From the NCBI GenBank assembly GCA_035519675.1, contig DATIWB010000005.1, positions 1 to 64,000 of the forward strand: a stretch of DNA of 64,000 bases, given 5' to 3'. How positions within the stretch are numbered: the stretch's first letter is position 1; every line of letters starts with the position of its first letter. The notes beneath the pieces are model-generated. The model ran no database searches. It saw only the letters and a list, made by a program, of their open reading frames with translations, and was not told where the DNA came from. Source of the stretch: RPRB01 sp035519675 (GTDB lineage Bacteria; Myxococcota; Myxococcia; Myxococcales; Myxococcaceae). A program made the position numbers and the translations under genes. Below are positions 9,241 through 18,270 of the stretch, piece by piece.

Positions 9241-9507
9241 AGGCTGAGCCGCCTTCCTCCGCCGGAGATGCCGGAGGATCCAGTCCAGCGTGTTGCCCGA
9301 GCCGGCGAACGGGTCGATGACCAGCACGCCGGGGACCGGGGACAGATGATTGACCGCCGCGGTCACGTCCCGGCCGATCGCGTCGCCGAAGCTGTCGCGC
9401 CCGTACCGCTCGACCTCCTCGAGGGTGAGGACCTGGTTCCGCTTCGGGCCGTGAAGCAGGAGAGCCCTGTCGTGCACGGGCGCGCCCGTCTCTTGCTCCT
9501 CGCTCAT
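9241..9507 (-). pseudogene. Truncated SAM-dependent methyltransferase fragment
   Basis: On the minus strand an ATG at 9507 begins about 85 residues that look like the N-terminal part of a DNA/RNA methyltransferase. They include LTLEEVERYGRDSF and then VIDPFAGSGNTLDWILRHL, which is the SAM-binding motif I of the N4/N6 methylase type. After that the sequence stops looking like a protein: the frame runs on open, but only as the antisense of the convergent DUF1624 gene, with low-complexity Arg/Gln/His composition. The catalytic motif and the rest of the SAM fold are missing, so it is probably a 3'-truncated relic whose end was replaced at the 3' end of the DUF1624 gene. A short functional peptide cannot be excluded. 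Confidence 0.5.
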
Positions 9508-9611
9508 CGGCGTCCTGCCTCGGTCGGCGGCGCGCCGTGGCCGGACTCACATCGAGCATCGCTCACACCCGGACGGCGAACCGAAGTCCACGACCAGCCC
9601 GGTGGACGTCG

Positions 9612-10991
9612 CTAGAGCAGGGCGCCGCGGAGGATCATGCTCGCCACGGTGAAGTAGATGATCAGCCCGCTCACGTCGACCAGCGTCGCCACGAAGGGTG
9701 CCGAGGCCTTCGCCGGATCGAACCCCAGCCGCCGGAGCAGGAAGGGCAGCATCGAGCCGACCAGGTTCCCGTAGAGCACCACTCCGACCAGGCTCAGCCC
9801 CACGGTGAACGCCACCAGCATGAAGTGGTCGCCGTAGAGGTGGAAGACCTTCGCCCAGATGACGATGCGCAGGAACCCGATGGAGCCCAGGAGGCATCCC
9901 AGCGCGGTGCCACTCGCCACCTCCCGGCTCGCCACCCGCCACCAGTCGCGGAGCTTCACCTCGCGCAGCGCGAGCGAGCGGATGATGATCGACGTGGCCT
10001 GCGAGCCCGAGTTGCCGCCGGAGGAGATGATCAGCGGCAGGAAGAGCGAGAGGACCACCGCCTTGGCGATCTCGTCCTCGAAGGCGCTCATCGCCGTGGC
10101 AGTCAGCATCTCGCCCAGGAAGAGCGCCGAGAGCCAGCCGCCGCGCTTCTTGATCATCGAGCCCATGCTCACGTCGAAGTACGGGGCCTCGAGGGCCTCG
10201 ACGCCGCCGAGTCCCTGGATTTCCTCGGTGGCCTTCTGCTCGGCGACGTCGAGGACGTCGTCGACGGTGATCATCCCCACCAGCACCCCGCGAGAGTCGG
10301 TCACCGGGAGCGCGACCCGGTCGTACTTCTCGAAGGTCGCAACCACCTCGTCGCGGGTCGCGGTCGCGGGGATGCTGACCAGCGTGGCGTCGTTCAGCTC
10401 GGAGACCTTCTGGTCCGGCTTGGCGAGGACCAGGATCGGCAGCCGCAGGTCGTCCAGCAGCACGCCCTTGTCGTCGGTGACGTAGATGACGTTGAGGGTC
10501 TCGATGTCCGTGCCGTGCTCGCGGATGTAGTCGAGCGCCTCACGTGCGGTCCACTCGGGCCGGACCGCCACGTACCTGGGCGTCATGAAGCGCCCGGCGC
10601 TGCCCTCGGGGTAACCGAGCAGCTGCCGCGCGATCTTCAGCTGGTCCGGGGTCAGAGTGCTCAGCGCACGCTTGGTCACCTCCGCCGGAAGCTCCTCGAA
10701 CAGACGGGTCCGATCGTCCGGAGCCATCCCGTTGAAGACCCCGGCCATCTGCCCGGTGCCGAGCGTCTCCACCACCTCGCTCTGCTGATCCAGGGGGAGG
10801 TACTCGAACACCTGTGTCGCGGTGTCCCGGGGCAGCACCCGGAAGATGACCCCCGAGTCCTCCGGTGGAAGGTCTCCGATGACCTCCGCGATGTCGGGTG
10901 GGTCCATCTCGGAGAAGGCCTCGCGCAGCGTGGCGTAGTCCTTCGCCTGGATCAGCTCCTCGAACTCTGGCTTCAGAAGGTTGCCGAGCAT
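9612..10991 (-). CDS. mgtE: Magnesium transporter MgtE
   Basis: A 459-residue MgtE. The N-terminal superhelical domain (about residues 5-130, with LPPEDSGVIFRVLP and LPAE repeats) is followed by a CBS pair (about 135-255, with MTPRYVAV and GMITVDDVLDV). A C-terminal five-helix membrane domain (about 285-459) contains the SSGGNSGSQAT signature of the pore. The cytoplasmic domains sense Mg2+ and close the channel when Mg2+ is plentiful. The frame is open further upstream, but the ATG complementary to 10989-10991 gives the standard N-terminus. It is divergent from the PilZ gene. Confidence 0.95.
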   Translation of the reverse strand: MLGNLLKPEFEELIQAKDYATLREAFSEMDPPDIAEVIGDLPPEDSGVIFRVLPRDTATQVFEYLPLDQQSEVVETLGTGQMAGVFNGMAPDDRTRLFEELPAEVTKRALSTLTPDQLKIARQLLGYPEGSAGRFMTPRYVAVRPEWTAREALDYIREHGTDIETLNVIYVTDDKGVLLDDLRLPILVLAKPDQKVSELNDATLVSIPATATRDEVVATFEKYDRVALPVTDSRGVLVGMITVDDVLDVAEQKATEEIQGLGGVEALEAPYFDVSMGSMIKKRGGWLSALFLGEMLTATAMSAFEDEIAKAVVLSLFLPLIISSGGNSGSQATSIIIRSLALREVKLRDWWRVASREVASGTALGCLLGSIGFLRIVIWAKVFHLYGDHFMLVAFTVGLSLVGVVLYGNLVGSMLPFLLRRLGFDPAKASAPFVATLVDVSGLIIYFTVASMILRGALL

Positions 10992-11060
10992 CGCTGTCTC
11001 GAGTCCCGCCTTCGACGATGTGACGGGGCGGCATGGTGATATGAAAGCGGGGCACAAGCC

Positions 11061-11678
11061 ATGGCCAAAGCGAACGAGACGCGGAGCCGCTCCAGGGCAG
11101 TGTCCACCGGCCCAGCCGCCCGCGAAGGTCTCTCCACCGCGCTTCACCGGCCAGACCTGGTCGGCCCGAAGATCGAGCTGGACACCCAGGACGACGGGCC
11201 GGAGCACCGCGCATTCCCGCGCGCGAAGCTCGCCGTCCCCTTCGGGCTGTGGATCGGCGACGGCGACTCTCGCCGGTTCTCCGCCACCCTCGTCTCCGTC
11301 AACGTCAGCGTGAGCGGGGCGTTCCTCAAGAGCAGCTTCTTCCTCCCGGTGGGGACCCAGATGTCGGTCCGCTTCCAGGTGGAGGCCACCGGACCCGCCG
11401 TCGAGGCCCGGGTGGAGGTCCTGCGCCAGGAGACGGAGGCCGACCGCACCGGCCGGACCGGCATGGGCCTGCGCTTCCTGGAGTTCTTCCGCCAGACCGA
11501 GGTCACCCTGGCCCGGCTCTTCCTCGGCGAGCAGCTGCGGAAGTTCGCCGAGGGCTACCTGGCGTCCACCCGGGCCCGCTCGCTCAGCTCGGAGCTGGAC
11601 CGGGTGGTGGACGCGCTCGCCGCCTGGGAGCTGCTCAAGGTCACCTCGCCCAACGACCCCTGGCGCTTCGCCAAGTAG
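11061..11678 (+). CDS. PilZ domain protein
   Basis: A 205-residue protein with a basic, low-complexity N-terminus and a PilZ domain at about residues 48-150. The c-di-GMP contact motifs are visible: HRAFPR (RxxxR) near residue 50 and NVSVSGAFL (the N/D-x-S-x-x-G motif) near residue 80. The C-terminal ~55 residues are helical. PilZ proteins of this kind are c-di-GMP receptors or adaptors; the partner is unknown. It may respond to the cyclase encoded at 237-1283. It ends about 20 bases from the convergent trxA gene. Confidence 0.88.
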   Translation: MAKANETRSRSRAVSTGPAAREGLSTALHRPDLVGPKIELDTQDDGPEHRAFPRAKLAVPFGLWIGDGDSRRFSATLVSVNVSVSGAFLKSSFFLPVGTQMSVRFQVEATGPAVEARVEVLRQETEADRTGRTGMGLRFLEFFRQTEVTLARLFLGEQLRKFAEGYLASTRARSLSSELDRVVDALAAWELLKVTSPNDPWRFAK

Positions 11679-11699
11679 CCGGGGGGGGCGCGCGGCGGC

Positions 11700-12029
11700 T
11701 CAGACGTGCTTCTTGAAGCTCTCCTCGAGCCTGCTCTTGGGGACGGCGCCGAGGATCTGGTCCACGACCTTGCCGCCCTTGAAGACCAGGAGCATGGGGA
11801 TGCTGCGGACGCCGTAGTTCTGAGCGGTCTGCTGGTTCTCGTCCACGTTGAGCTTGGCGACCTTCATCTTTCCCTTGTAGCGGGTGGCCAGCTCGTCGAG
11901 CGCCGGGGCGATCGCCTTGCACGGCCCGCACCACGGAGCCCAGAAGTCCACCAGCACCGGCTCCTGCGAGTCGAGGACCGTGGCCTTGAACTCAGCATCA
12001 GAAACGTTGAACGTATCAACACCTGCCAT
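11700..12029 (-). CDS. trxA: Thioredoxin
   Basis: A 109-residue thioredoxin of normal size with the WCGPC active site (Cys34 and Cys37), the preceding VLVDFWAP strand and the cis-proline segment SIPMLLVFKGG. It is a cytoplasmic disulfide reductase. The start is fixed by the perfect Shine-Dalgarno AGGAGG a few bases before the ATG complementary to 12027-12029. It is divergent from the conserved hypothetical gene at 12129. Confidence 0.96.
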   Translation of the reverse strand: MAGVDTFNVSDAEFKATVLDSQEPVLVDFWAPWCGPCKAIAPALDELATRYKGKMKVAKLNVDENQQTAQNYGVRSIPMLLVFKGGKVVDQILGAVPKSRLEESFKKHV

Positions 12030-12128
12030 TGCTCCTCCTAATACAAACCCACGGAGCACTCTGCACCGCGGGCTGACGTCCCGGATGTACAACGGCCGTG
12101 CCCGGCGCGCACGCCTCGGTTTGCTAAG

Positions 12129-12485
12129 GTGCCGACACCCGTGAAGCTTTTTCTTCCACAGACCACCCTCGAGGATTGGGCCGCCAGCGGCAAGGCCGAC
12201 GTCCACGAGCACGCGCTGGTCGTCACCGGGGAATCCGTGAAGTACCCGGTGGAAGCGGCGGTGCACGTCATGGCCCTGGTCTCCGGCCCGGACGAGCACC
12301 AGCTACTCCGGAAGGTGAAGACGGAGGCGCAGCTGGCGGAGCTCGGGGGCGAGCGGCTGGCCGACTCGGTCGTCGCCGGCGAGAGCGCGTACGACGTGGA
12401 GAGCGGCTATGTGGTGCAGATGCCCGACGCGCCGGCCCCAACGGAGACCGCCCTCCTCGCCGACTACCTGCTGAACAAGATCTGA
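12129..12485 (+). CDS. Conserved hypothetical protein at head of the heme operon
   Basis: A 118-residue soluble protein that I do not recognise by family. It begins VKLFLPQTTLEDWAASGKAD, has no signal peptide and no cysteines, and ends just one base before the ccsA/hemX-like gene, so it is almost certainly the first gene of the hem operon. The alternating hydrophobic pattern (HALVVTGESVKYPVEAAVHV) suggests a small beta-rich fold. The start may be the GTG at 12129 or the GTG at 12141; TAAGG just upstream does not settle the choice. Confidence 0.7.
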   Translation: MPTPVKLFLPQTTLEDWAASGKADVHEHALVVTGESVKYPVEAAVHVMALVSGPDEHQLLRKVKTEAQLAELGGERLADSVVAGESAYDVESGYVVQMPDAPAPTETALLADYLLNKI

Positions 12486-12486
12486 C

Positions 12487-13284
12487 ATGGTCCGCACCTG
12501 CTTCACGCTCGCCTTCCACGCCTACGCCCTCGGCGCGCTGGCCTACCTCGCGGTCCTCGCCCAGGGGTGGAAGGGGATGGCCTGGGTGGCGCGGGGGCTG
12601 ACCCTGGGCGGGTGGGTGCTGCACGGCATCGGGCTGGTGCTCCTGCTCTCGGCGCAACGATGGGTGCCGAGCGGGTTCGGACAGGCGGTGAGCCTGCTCG
12701 CGTTCCTGCTGGTCGCGGTCTTCCTCGCGGTGGACCTCCGGGCACGCGCGGCGCTCCTCGGGGCCTTCCTCTCGCCGGCGGCGGTGGCGGTGCTCGTCCC
12801 GAGCCTGTGGATGGGCGCGCCGGGGCCCGAGCTGACCCAGGGCCTCCGCCAGCCGCTGCTTCCCGTTCACATCGCCGTTGCCCTCGCCGGGCTGGCGGTG
12901 TTCGGCGTGGCCACCGCGGTGGCGGGGGTGTACCTCGCCGCCGAGCGAACCCTGAAGGGCAAGCGGTTCGGTCCGCTCTTCCGGAAGGTGCCCTCACTCG
13001 AGCTGCTCGACGACCTCAACCGCCGGCTGGTGGCCTGGGGCTTCATCGCCCTCTCGCTGACGCTCCTCACCGGCGCCTGGGTGCAGGCCCGGCTCCGGCC
13101 CGAGGAGCGCTGGAGCCCCGCGGAGCTGGCGGTGGTGGTGGCGTGGATCGCCTTCGGCGTTCAGCTCCAGGCCCGCATCTTCGCGGGGTGGCGCGGCCGG
13201 CGGGTGGCCCTCCTCACCATGGTTGGCTTCGGTGTGCTGGTGGTCTCGTTCGTCACCCGTTACGGTCCCTGGGTGACCCGGTGA
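12487..13284 (+). CDS. CcsA/HemX-like cytochrome c assembly membrane protein
   Basis: A 265-residue protein with about eight membrane segments, matching the HemX/CcsA/CcmC-like family. The expected histidines are present in hydrophobic settings (WVLHGIG near residue 42 and LLPVHIAVALAG near 123). Proteins of this group handle heme at the membrane, in cytochrome c maturation or in regulating HemA levels. Its position directly before hemA, with a four-base overlap (GTGA), is the arrangement known for hemX. The sequence does not decide between a heme-handling and a HemA-regulating role. Confidence 0.88.
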   Translation: MVRTCFTLAFHAYALGALAYLAVLAQGWKGMAWVARGLTLGGWVLHGIGLVLLLSAQRWVPSGFGQAVSLLAFLLVAVFLAVDLRARAALLGAFLSPAAVAVLVPSLWMGAPGPELTQGLRQPLLPVHIAVALAGLAVFGVATAVAGVYLAAERTLKGKRFGPLFRKVPSLELLDDLNRRLVAWGFIALSLTLLTGAWVQARLRPEERWSPAELAVVVAWIAFGVQLQARIFAGWRGRRVALLTMVGFGVLVVSFVTRYGPWVTR

Positions 13285-14555
13285 GCCCTCCGCTGGTCTG
13301 CGTGGGACTCTCGCATCACACCGCTCCGGTGGACGTGCGCGAGCGCCTGGTCCTCCCCGACGACCGGCAGAACGAGCTCCTCCAGGCGATGGCCCAGGCT
13401 CCGGCCGAGGCCCTGCTGGTCTCCACCTGCAACCGGGTGGAGCTCTATGTGGTCGGCCCGGGGCCGGACCTTCACGACCGGACGCGGACCGCGCTGGCGA
13501 GCGTCGCGGGCAACGACCTGGCGCCGTACCTCTACTCGCACCATGGCGAGGCGGCGGTGCTCCACCTCTTCCGGGTGGCGGCGAGCCTGGACTCGATGGT
13601 GCTCGGCGAGCCGCAGATCCTCGGCCAGGTGAAGGACGCGTTCGAGCAGGCCCAGCGGCTGGGCGCGGCGCGGGGCGAGCTGGCCCGCATCTGCGCCGCC
13701 GCCTTCGGGAGCGCGAAGCGGGTCCGGACCGAGACCGAGCTCGGCCGCGCCGCGACCTCGATGGCCTCGGCGGCGGTGGAGATGGCCCGACACATCTTCG
13801 ACGGGCTGGAGGGGAAGACGGTGCTCCTGGTCGGCGCCGGGGAGATGGCCGAGCTGTCAGGGCGCCACCTGCTCTCCGCCGGAGCCTCGAAGGTCCTGGT
13901 CGCCAACCGCACCTTCGAGCATGCCGCGGCGCTGGCGGCGATCCTGCAGGGACAGGCGGTCCCCTTCGACCGGATGGAGGAGAGCCTGGTGCTGGCCGAC
14001 GTCGTCGTCTGCTCCACCGCCTCCCCCACGCCGGTCATCACCCGGGAGAAGGTCGCCCGGGTGCTCAAGCCCCGGAAGCACCGTCCGCTCTTCCTGGTGG
14101 ACCTCGCGGTGCCGCGCGACGTGGACCCCGACGTGCACACCCTGGACGGCGTCTACTCCTACGACGTCGACGACATCCAGCGGGTCATCGACGAGAACCA
14201 GGCGGCGCGGACGGCCGCCGCGGCCAAGGCCGAGGTGCTGGTGGCGGAGGAGGTCGCCCGGTACATCCGCCAGCGCACCGTGCGGGAGCAGGTGCCGGTG
14301 CTCGCCCAGCTGCGGGCGCGGGCCGAGCAGATCCGCCGGGCGGAGCTGGAGCGGGCCATGAGCAACCTTCCGGCCCCGCTGAGCCCGGCACAGGAAAAGG
14401 TCATCGAGGCCATGACCTCGGCCATCGTGAACAAGATGCTGCACCAGCCCACGGCCAAGCTCCGGGCGGTCCAGGCCGGCGAGAGCGAGCTGGCCGACGC
14501 CGCCGCCGAGCTGTTCGGTCTGGACGGGGTGCCCCGCAAGGCCGGCGAGGGCTGA
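13281..14555 (+). CDS. hemA: Glutamyl-tRNA reductase
   Basis: A 424-residue HemA that reduces glutamyl-tRNA to glutamate-1-semialdehyde, the first committed step of the C5 heme pathway. The N-terminal GLSHHTAPVDVRERL segment, the catalytic Cys50 in STCNRVELY, and the LGEPQILGQVK motif are all intact. The NADPH domain (VLLVGAGEMAEL) and a C-terminal dimerisation helix follow. It starts with GTG overlapping the end of the ccsA-like gene. HemL is not in the window. Confidence 0.97.
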   Translation: MSPPLVCVGLSHHTAPVDVRERLVLPDDRQNELLQAMAQAPAEALLVSTCNRVELYVVGPGPDLHDRTRTALASVAGNDLAPYLYSHHGEAAVLHLFRVAASLDSMVLGEPQILGQVKDAFEQAQRLGAARGELARICAAAFGSAKRVRTETELGRAATSMASAAVEMARHIFDGLEGKTVLLVGAGEMAELSGRHLLSAGASKVLVANRTFEHAAALAAILQGQAVPFDRMEESLVLADVVVCSTASPTPVITREKVARVLKPRKHRPLFLVDLAVPRDVDPDVHTLDGVYSYDVDDIQRVIDENQAARTAAAAKAEVLVAEEVARYIRQRTVREQVPVLAQLRARAEQIRRAELERAMSNLPAPLSPAQEKVIEAMTSAIVNKMLHQPTAKLRAVQAGESELADAAAELFGLDGVPRKAGEG

Positions 14556-14577
14556 GGGGACCTCGCGCTCCAGCGCC

Positions 14578-15510
14578 ATGCCGCCGCTCCGCATCGCCAC
14601 CCGCAAGAGTCCGCTCGCGCTCTGGCAGGCGCACCACGTGGCCGGGCTGCTCCGGGTGCGCTCGCCGAGCACCGAGGTGACCCTGGTCGAGCTGTCGACC
14701 GAAGGGGACCGGGTGCTGGACAGCCCGCTGTCACGCATCGGCGGCAAGGGGCTGTTCGTGAAGGAGATCGAGGCGGCGCTGCTCGACGGCCGCGCCGATC
14801 TGGCGGTTCACAGCCTCAAGGACGTGACCAGCAGCTTCCCCCCGGGCCTGGTGCTGGCCGCGGTGCCCGAGCGCGAGGACCCGCGTGACGCCTGGACGAG
14901 CCCTCGGGGCATCCGCTTCGCCGACATTCCCCGGGGCGGGCGGGTCGGCACCTCGTCGCTCCGGCGGGCCTGTCAGCTGCGGGCGCTCCGGCCCGACGTG
15001 GAGGTGGTTCCGCTCCGGGGCAACGTGGGGACCCGGCTGCGGAAGACCGAGGAGCTGGGGCTGGCTGGGTCCATCCTCGCCCTGGCCGGGCTGCGGCGGC
15101 TCGGACTCGAGGACCGGGTGACCGAGCTGCTTCCGCCGGAGGTCATGCTGCCGGCGGTGGGGCAGGGGGCACTGGCGCTGGAGTGCGCGGCGGACAGCCC
15201 CCACCGCCCGCTGGTGGAGTCGCTCGAGCACCGCCCCACGCGCATCCCCATCGACGCCGAGCGAGCCTTCCTCGAGCTGCTGGAGGGCGGCTGCACCGTC
15301 CCCCTGGCCGCGCACGCCATCCTCGAGGGGGACCAGCTCTGGGTGCGCGGCCTGGTCGGCGCGCCGGATGGGAGCGAGGTGGTGCGGGCCGAGCGGCGAG
15401 GCGCCGCCTCACGGGCCCGTGCGCTGGGCCAGGAGCTCGCCGAGGAGCTGCTCCGCCGTGGCGCCCGGGCCCTGCTCGCCGCGCACGCCGGAGCGCCGTC
15501 CGGTGCCTGA
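14578..15510 (+). CDS. hemC: Porphobilinogen deaminase (hydroxymethylbilane synthase)
   Basis: A 310-residue HemC. The N-terminal RIATRKSPLALWQA motif, the SLKD segment with the catalytic Asp near residue 82, the RRACQLRALRPD motif and the cofactor-attachment Cys239 in LEGGCTVPLAAH are all present. It joins four porphobilinogens into hydroxymethylbilane, held on a dipyrromethane cofactor. It follows hemA by about 20 bases and overlaps hemD by eight bases. Confidence 0.97.
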   Translation: MPPLRIATRKSPLALWQAHHVAGLLRVRSPSTEVTLVELSTEGDRVLDSPLSRIGGKGLFVKEIEAALLDGRADLAVHSLKDVTSSFPPGLVLAAVPEREDPRDAWTSPRGIRFADIPRGGRVGTSSLRRACQLRALRPDVEVVPLRGNVGTRLRKTEELGLAGSILALAGLRRLGLEDRVTELLPPEVMLPAVGQGALALECAADSPHRPLVESLEHRPTRIPIDAERAFLELLEGGCTVPLAAHAILEGDQLWVRGLVGAPDGSEVVRAERRGAASRARALGQELAEELLRRGARALLAAHAGAPSGA

Positions 15511-16306
15511 GACCCCGGGGGGTCGGGGCCGCCCATCGCCCCACCTTCGGCGTCTCGCCGGGGTCCGGGTGCTCGTCCCCCGTCCCCGGGAGCGGGCCGA
15601 GCCGCTGTGCTTGCAGCTCGAGGACGAGGGCGCGGAGGTGGTGGCGCTGCCGCTGCTGGAGCTGGAGCCGCCGACGGACCCGCGCCCGCTGCAGGCGGCC
15701 GCCGAGCTGCTGAGCCGGTTCGCGTGGGTGGCGTTCGCCAGCGAGCGCGCGGTGACGGCGCTGGTGGAGGCGGCGCGGACGGCGGGGACGCTGGACGTCC
15801 TCCGCACCCGGAAGCTGGCCGCGGTGGGGCCGGCGACGGCGGCGGCGCTCTCCGCGCAGGGGCTCGAGCCGGCGCTGGTGGCCACGGTGTCCACCGGGGA
15901 AGGCCTGGCCCTGGCGCTGGTCCCCCGGCTCCAGGCGGGGGAGGTGGTGTTGCTCCCGGCGGCGGAGCAGGGGCGGCGAGCGCTCGAGGAGGGCCTGGTG
16001 GTGGCCGGGGTGACGGTGGAGCGGGTCGCGGCGTACCGCGCGAGCCCGGCCGGCACTGCGCCGGAGGGCTGGGCGGAGGTGGTGGCGCGTCCGCCCCGGT
16101 GTGTGCTCTTCGGGTCTCCGCGCACGGTGGAGGCGTTCCTGTCGCTCCCCGGGGCAGCGGCCCTGGTCGCGGCGGTGCGGGCGGTGGCGGTGGGGCCGAC
16201 CACGGCCGCCGCGCTCCGGGCCCGGGGGTGGGAGCCGGCGGCGACTGCCAGCGCGCCGACGCCTCCGGAGTGGGTGGAAGCGGCGGTGCGGGCCATCGGG
16301 GGGTAG
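15503..16306 (+). CDS. hemD: Uroporphyrinogen-III synthase
   Basis: A 267-residue HemD. The family is poorly conserved, but the N-terminal GVRVLVPRP, the WVAFASERAV segment, the GEVVLLPAAEQGRRALEEGL segment and the C-terminal AVGPTTAAALRARG and PTPPEWVEAA segments match it well. It closes hydroxymethylbilane into uroporphyrinogen III. The GTG at 15503 lies inside the end of hemC, which is the usual coupling of this pair. The sequence is unusually rich in Ala, Val and Gly even for this genome. Confidence 0.9.
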   Translation: MPETPGGRGRPSPHLRRLAGVRVLVPRPRERAEPLCLQLEDEGAEVVALPLLELEPPTDPRPLQAAAELLSRFAWVAFASERAVTALVEAARTAGTLDVLRTRKLAAVGPATAAALSAQGLEPALVATVSTGEGLALALVPRLQAGEVVLLPAAEQGRRALEEGLVVAGVTVERVAAYRASPAGTAPEGWAEVVARPPRCVLFGSPRTVEAFLSLPGAAALVAAVRAVAVGPTTAAALRARGWEPAATASAPTPPEWVEAAVRAIGG

Positions 16307-16324
16307 ACTCCCCGGTCGCTCCCC

Positions 16325-18148
16325 ATGACCCAGGCCGCCGTGGCGCGTACCAGCGCCGACTTCACCCTGAGCTTCGTCCTCAACGCGCTGGTCCAGGCCA
16401 AGCTGCTCACCCCGAGCCAGGCCCAGGACGTGCGCACCAAGGAGCAGGCGGCGCGGGCCCGGGTGCTGAAGCAGGTGGGCGCGGACAAGGACGAGGCCCG
16501 CTACACCGTCTCCCCCATCGAGGTGGTGGCGGCGTTCCAGGTCCCGCTGGTGGGTGGCCGCGCGCTGGACCAGGACAAGGTCTCCGAGGTCGTCGCCGCA
16601 GCCGCCGGGGTGGGGTACAGGAAGATCGACCCGCTGAAGCTGGACATGGCGCTGGCGACGCGGACGGTGTCCAAGCCGTACGCACAGAAGCACGTGCTGC
16701 TCCCGCTCGAGCGGACCGAGGCGGGCGCGCTGGTGGTGGCGGTCGCCAACCCCTTCGACCGCGAGCTTCTGGAGAACCTCCACCGCCTGGCGGGGATGCC
16801 CATCGAGCCGGTGCTCTCGGCGAAGGCGGACATCCTCAAGGCGATCGCCGACATCTACGGCTTCAAGCGGACGCTGGCCCAGGCGGCGACGGACTTCGCC
16901 CAGCCGGCGGGTCCGCAGATCCAGAACTTCGAGCAGCTGGTCTCGCTGTCCAGCAGCCAGGAGCTGGACGCCTCGGACAAGCCCATCGTCCAGGCGGTGG
17001 ACTACCTGCTCCGCTACGCCTACGACAACCGCGCCTCGGACATCCACATCGAGCCGAAGCGCGACAGCACCGTGGTGCGGCTGCGCATCGACGGTGTGCT
17101 CCACCCGGTCTACACCCTCCCCACCGGCGTCCATCCGCCGATCGTGAGCCGGGTGAAGATGCTCTCCCGCATCGACATCTCGGAGAAGCGCCGGCCGCAG
17201 GATGGGCGGATCAAGACCGAGCGGGACGGCCGGGAGATCGAGCTCCGGGTGTCGACCCTGCCCACCGCCTTCGGAGAGAAGGTGGTCATCCGCATCTTCG
17301 ACCCCGAGACGCTGGTGCAGGACATCGCCCAGCTGGGGTTCGACGAGGACGAGAAGGGGCTCTTCGAATCCTGGATCGACGAGCCGCACGGGCTGATCCT
17401 GGTGACCGGCCCGACCGGCAGCGGGAAGACCACCACCCTCTACTCGGCGCTCAAGGCGCTGGCCGGCCCCGAGGTGAATGTCACCACCATCGAGGATCCG
17501 ATCGAGATGGTCTGGGACGGCTTCAACCAGGTCCAGGTGCAGCCGAAGATCGACCTCGACTTCGCCAACGCCCTCCGCCACATCCTCCGGCAGGATCCGG
17601 ACGTGATCATGGTGGGCGAGATCCGTGACGCGGAGACGGCGGAGAACGCGATCCAGGCCGCCCTCACCGGCCACCTGGTGCTCTCCACCCTGCACACCAA
17701 CGACGCGGTGGGGGCGGTGAGCCGGATGAAGGACCTGGGGGTGCCGCCGTTCCTCCTCTCCAGCTGCCTGCTGGGGGTGATGGCCCAGCGTCTGTTGCGC
17801 CGGGTGTGCAGCCGCTGCGCGCAGGAGCAAAACCTGAGCCAGGACGAGCTGCTGGCGCTCGGCGCTCCGCTGCCGCTGCTTCCCGGGGGGTTGCAGATCC
17901 TCCAGGGCGCCGGCTGCGTGCACTGCCGGGGCACCGGCTTCTACGGCCGCACCGGCGTGTTCGAGATCATGCCGGTCACCGCGCAGATCCGCGAGGCCAT
18001 CGCCCAGGGCGCGAACACGCCCGAGCTGGTCCAGCTCGCGCGGAAGGCGGGCATGCGCACGCTCCGCGAGGCCGCGGTCCGCAAGCTCGCCAGCGGCCAG
18101 ACCGCCTTCGCCGAGGTGGTCCGGATGACCGCCAGCGCGAGCGCCTGA
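16325..18148 (+). CDS. Type II/IV secretion ATPase, PilB/GspE family
   Basis: A 607-residue hexameric secretion ATPase. An N-terminal T2SSE-N type region (about residues 15-210) precedes the ATPase core. That core has Walker A GPTGSGKTTT (from about residue 361), an Asp box, Walker B DPDVIMVGEIRD and the His box HLVLSTLHTND. A zinc-binding insert is marked by VCSRC (about 493-497) and CVHC (about 531). It powers pilus or pseudopilus assembly, or type II secretion. No other pilus or secretion gene lies next to it, so pilB and gspE cannot be told apart here; it simply follows the hem genes by 18 bases. Confidence 0.93.
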   Translation: MTQAAVARTSADFTLSFVLNALVQAKLLTPSQAQDVRTKEQAARARVLKQVGADKDEARYTVSPIEVVAAFQVPLVGGRALDQDKVSEVVAAAAGVGYRKIDPLKLDMALATRTVSKPYAQKHVLLPLERTEAGALVVAVANPFDRELLENLHRLAGMPIEPVLSAKADILKAIADIYGFKRTLAQAATDFAQPAGPQIQNFEQLVSLSSSQELDASDKPIVQAVDYLLRYAYDNRASDIHIEPKRDSTVVRLRIDGVLHPVYTLPTGVHPPIVSRVKMLSRIDISEKRRPQDGRIKTERDGREIELRVSTLPTAFGEKVVIRIFDPETLVQDIAQLGFDEDEKGLFESWIDEPHGLILVTGPTGSGKTTTLYSALKALAGPEVNVTTIEDPIEMVWDGFNQVQVQPKIDLDFANALRHILRQDPDVIMVGEIRDAETAENAIQAALTGHLVLSTLHTNDAVGAVSRMKDLGVPPFLLSSCLLGVMAQRLLRRVCSRCAQEQNLSQDELLALGAPLPLLPGGLQILQGAGCVHCRGTGFYGRTGVFEIMPVTAQIREAIAQGANTPELVQLARKAGMRTLREAAVRKLASGQTAFAEVVRMTASASA

Positions 18149-18270
18149 GCCATCGGCGCCGGTGGTCCCGAAGCCGTTCTTCCGACGCTGAAACTGCTTC
18201 GGCAAGCGCGACCTCGCGACCCCCCCCGGGCGCCCACCGTCACCGGCGACGGACAACGCCCCTGTCGCTT

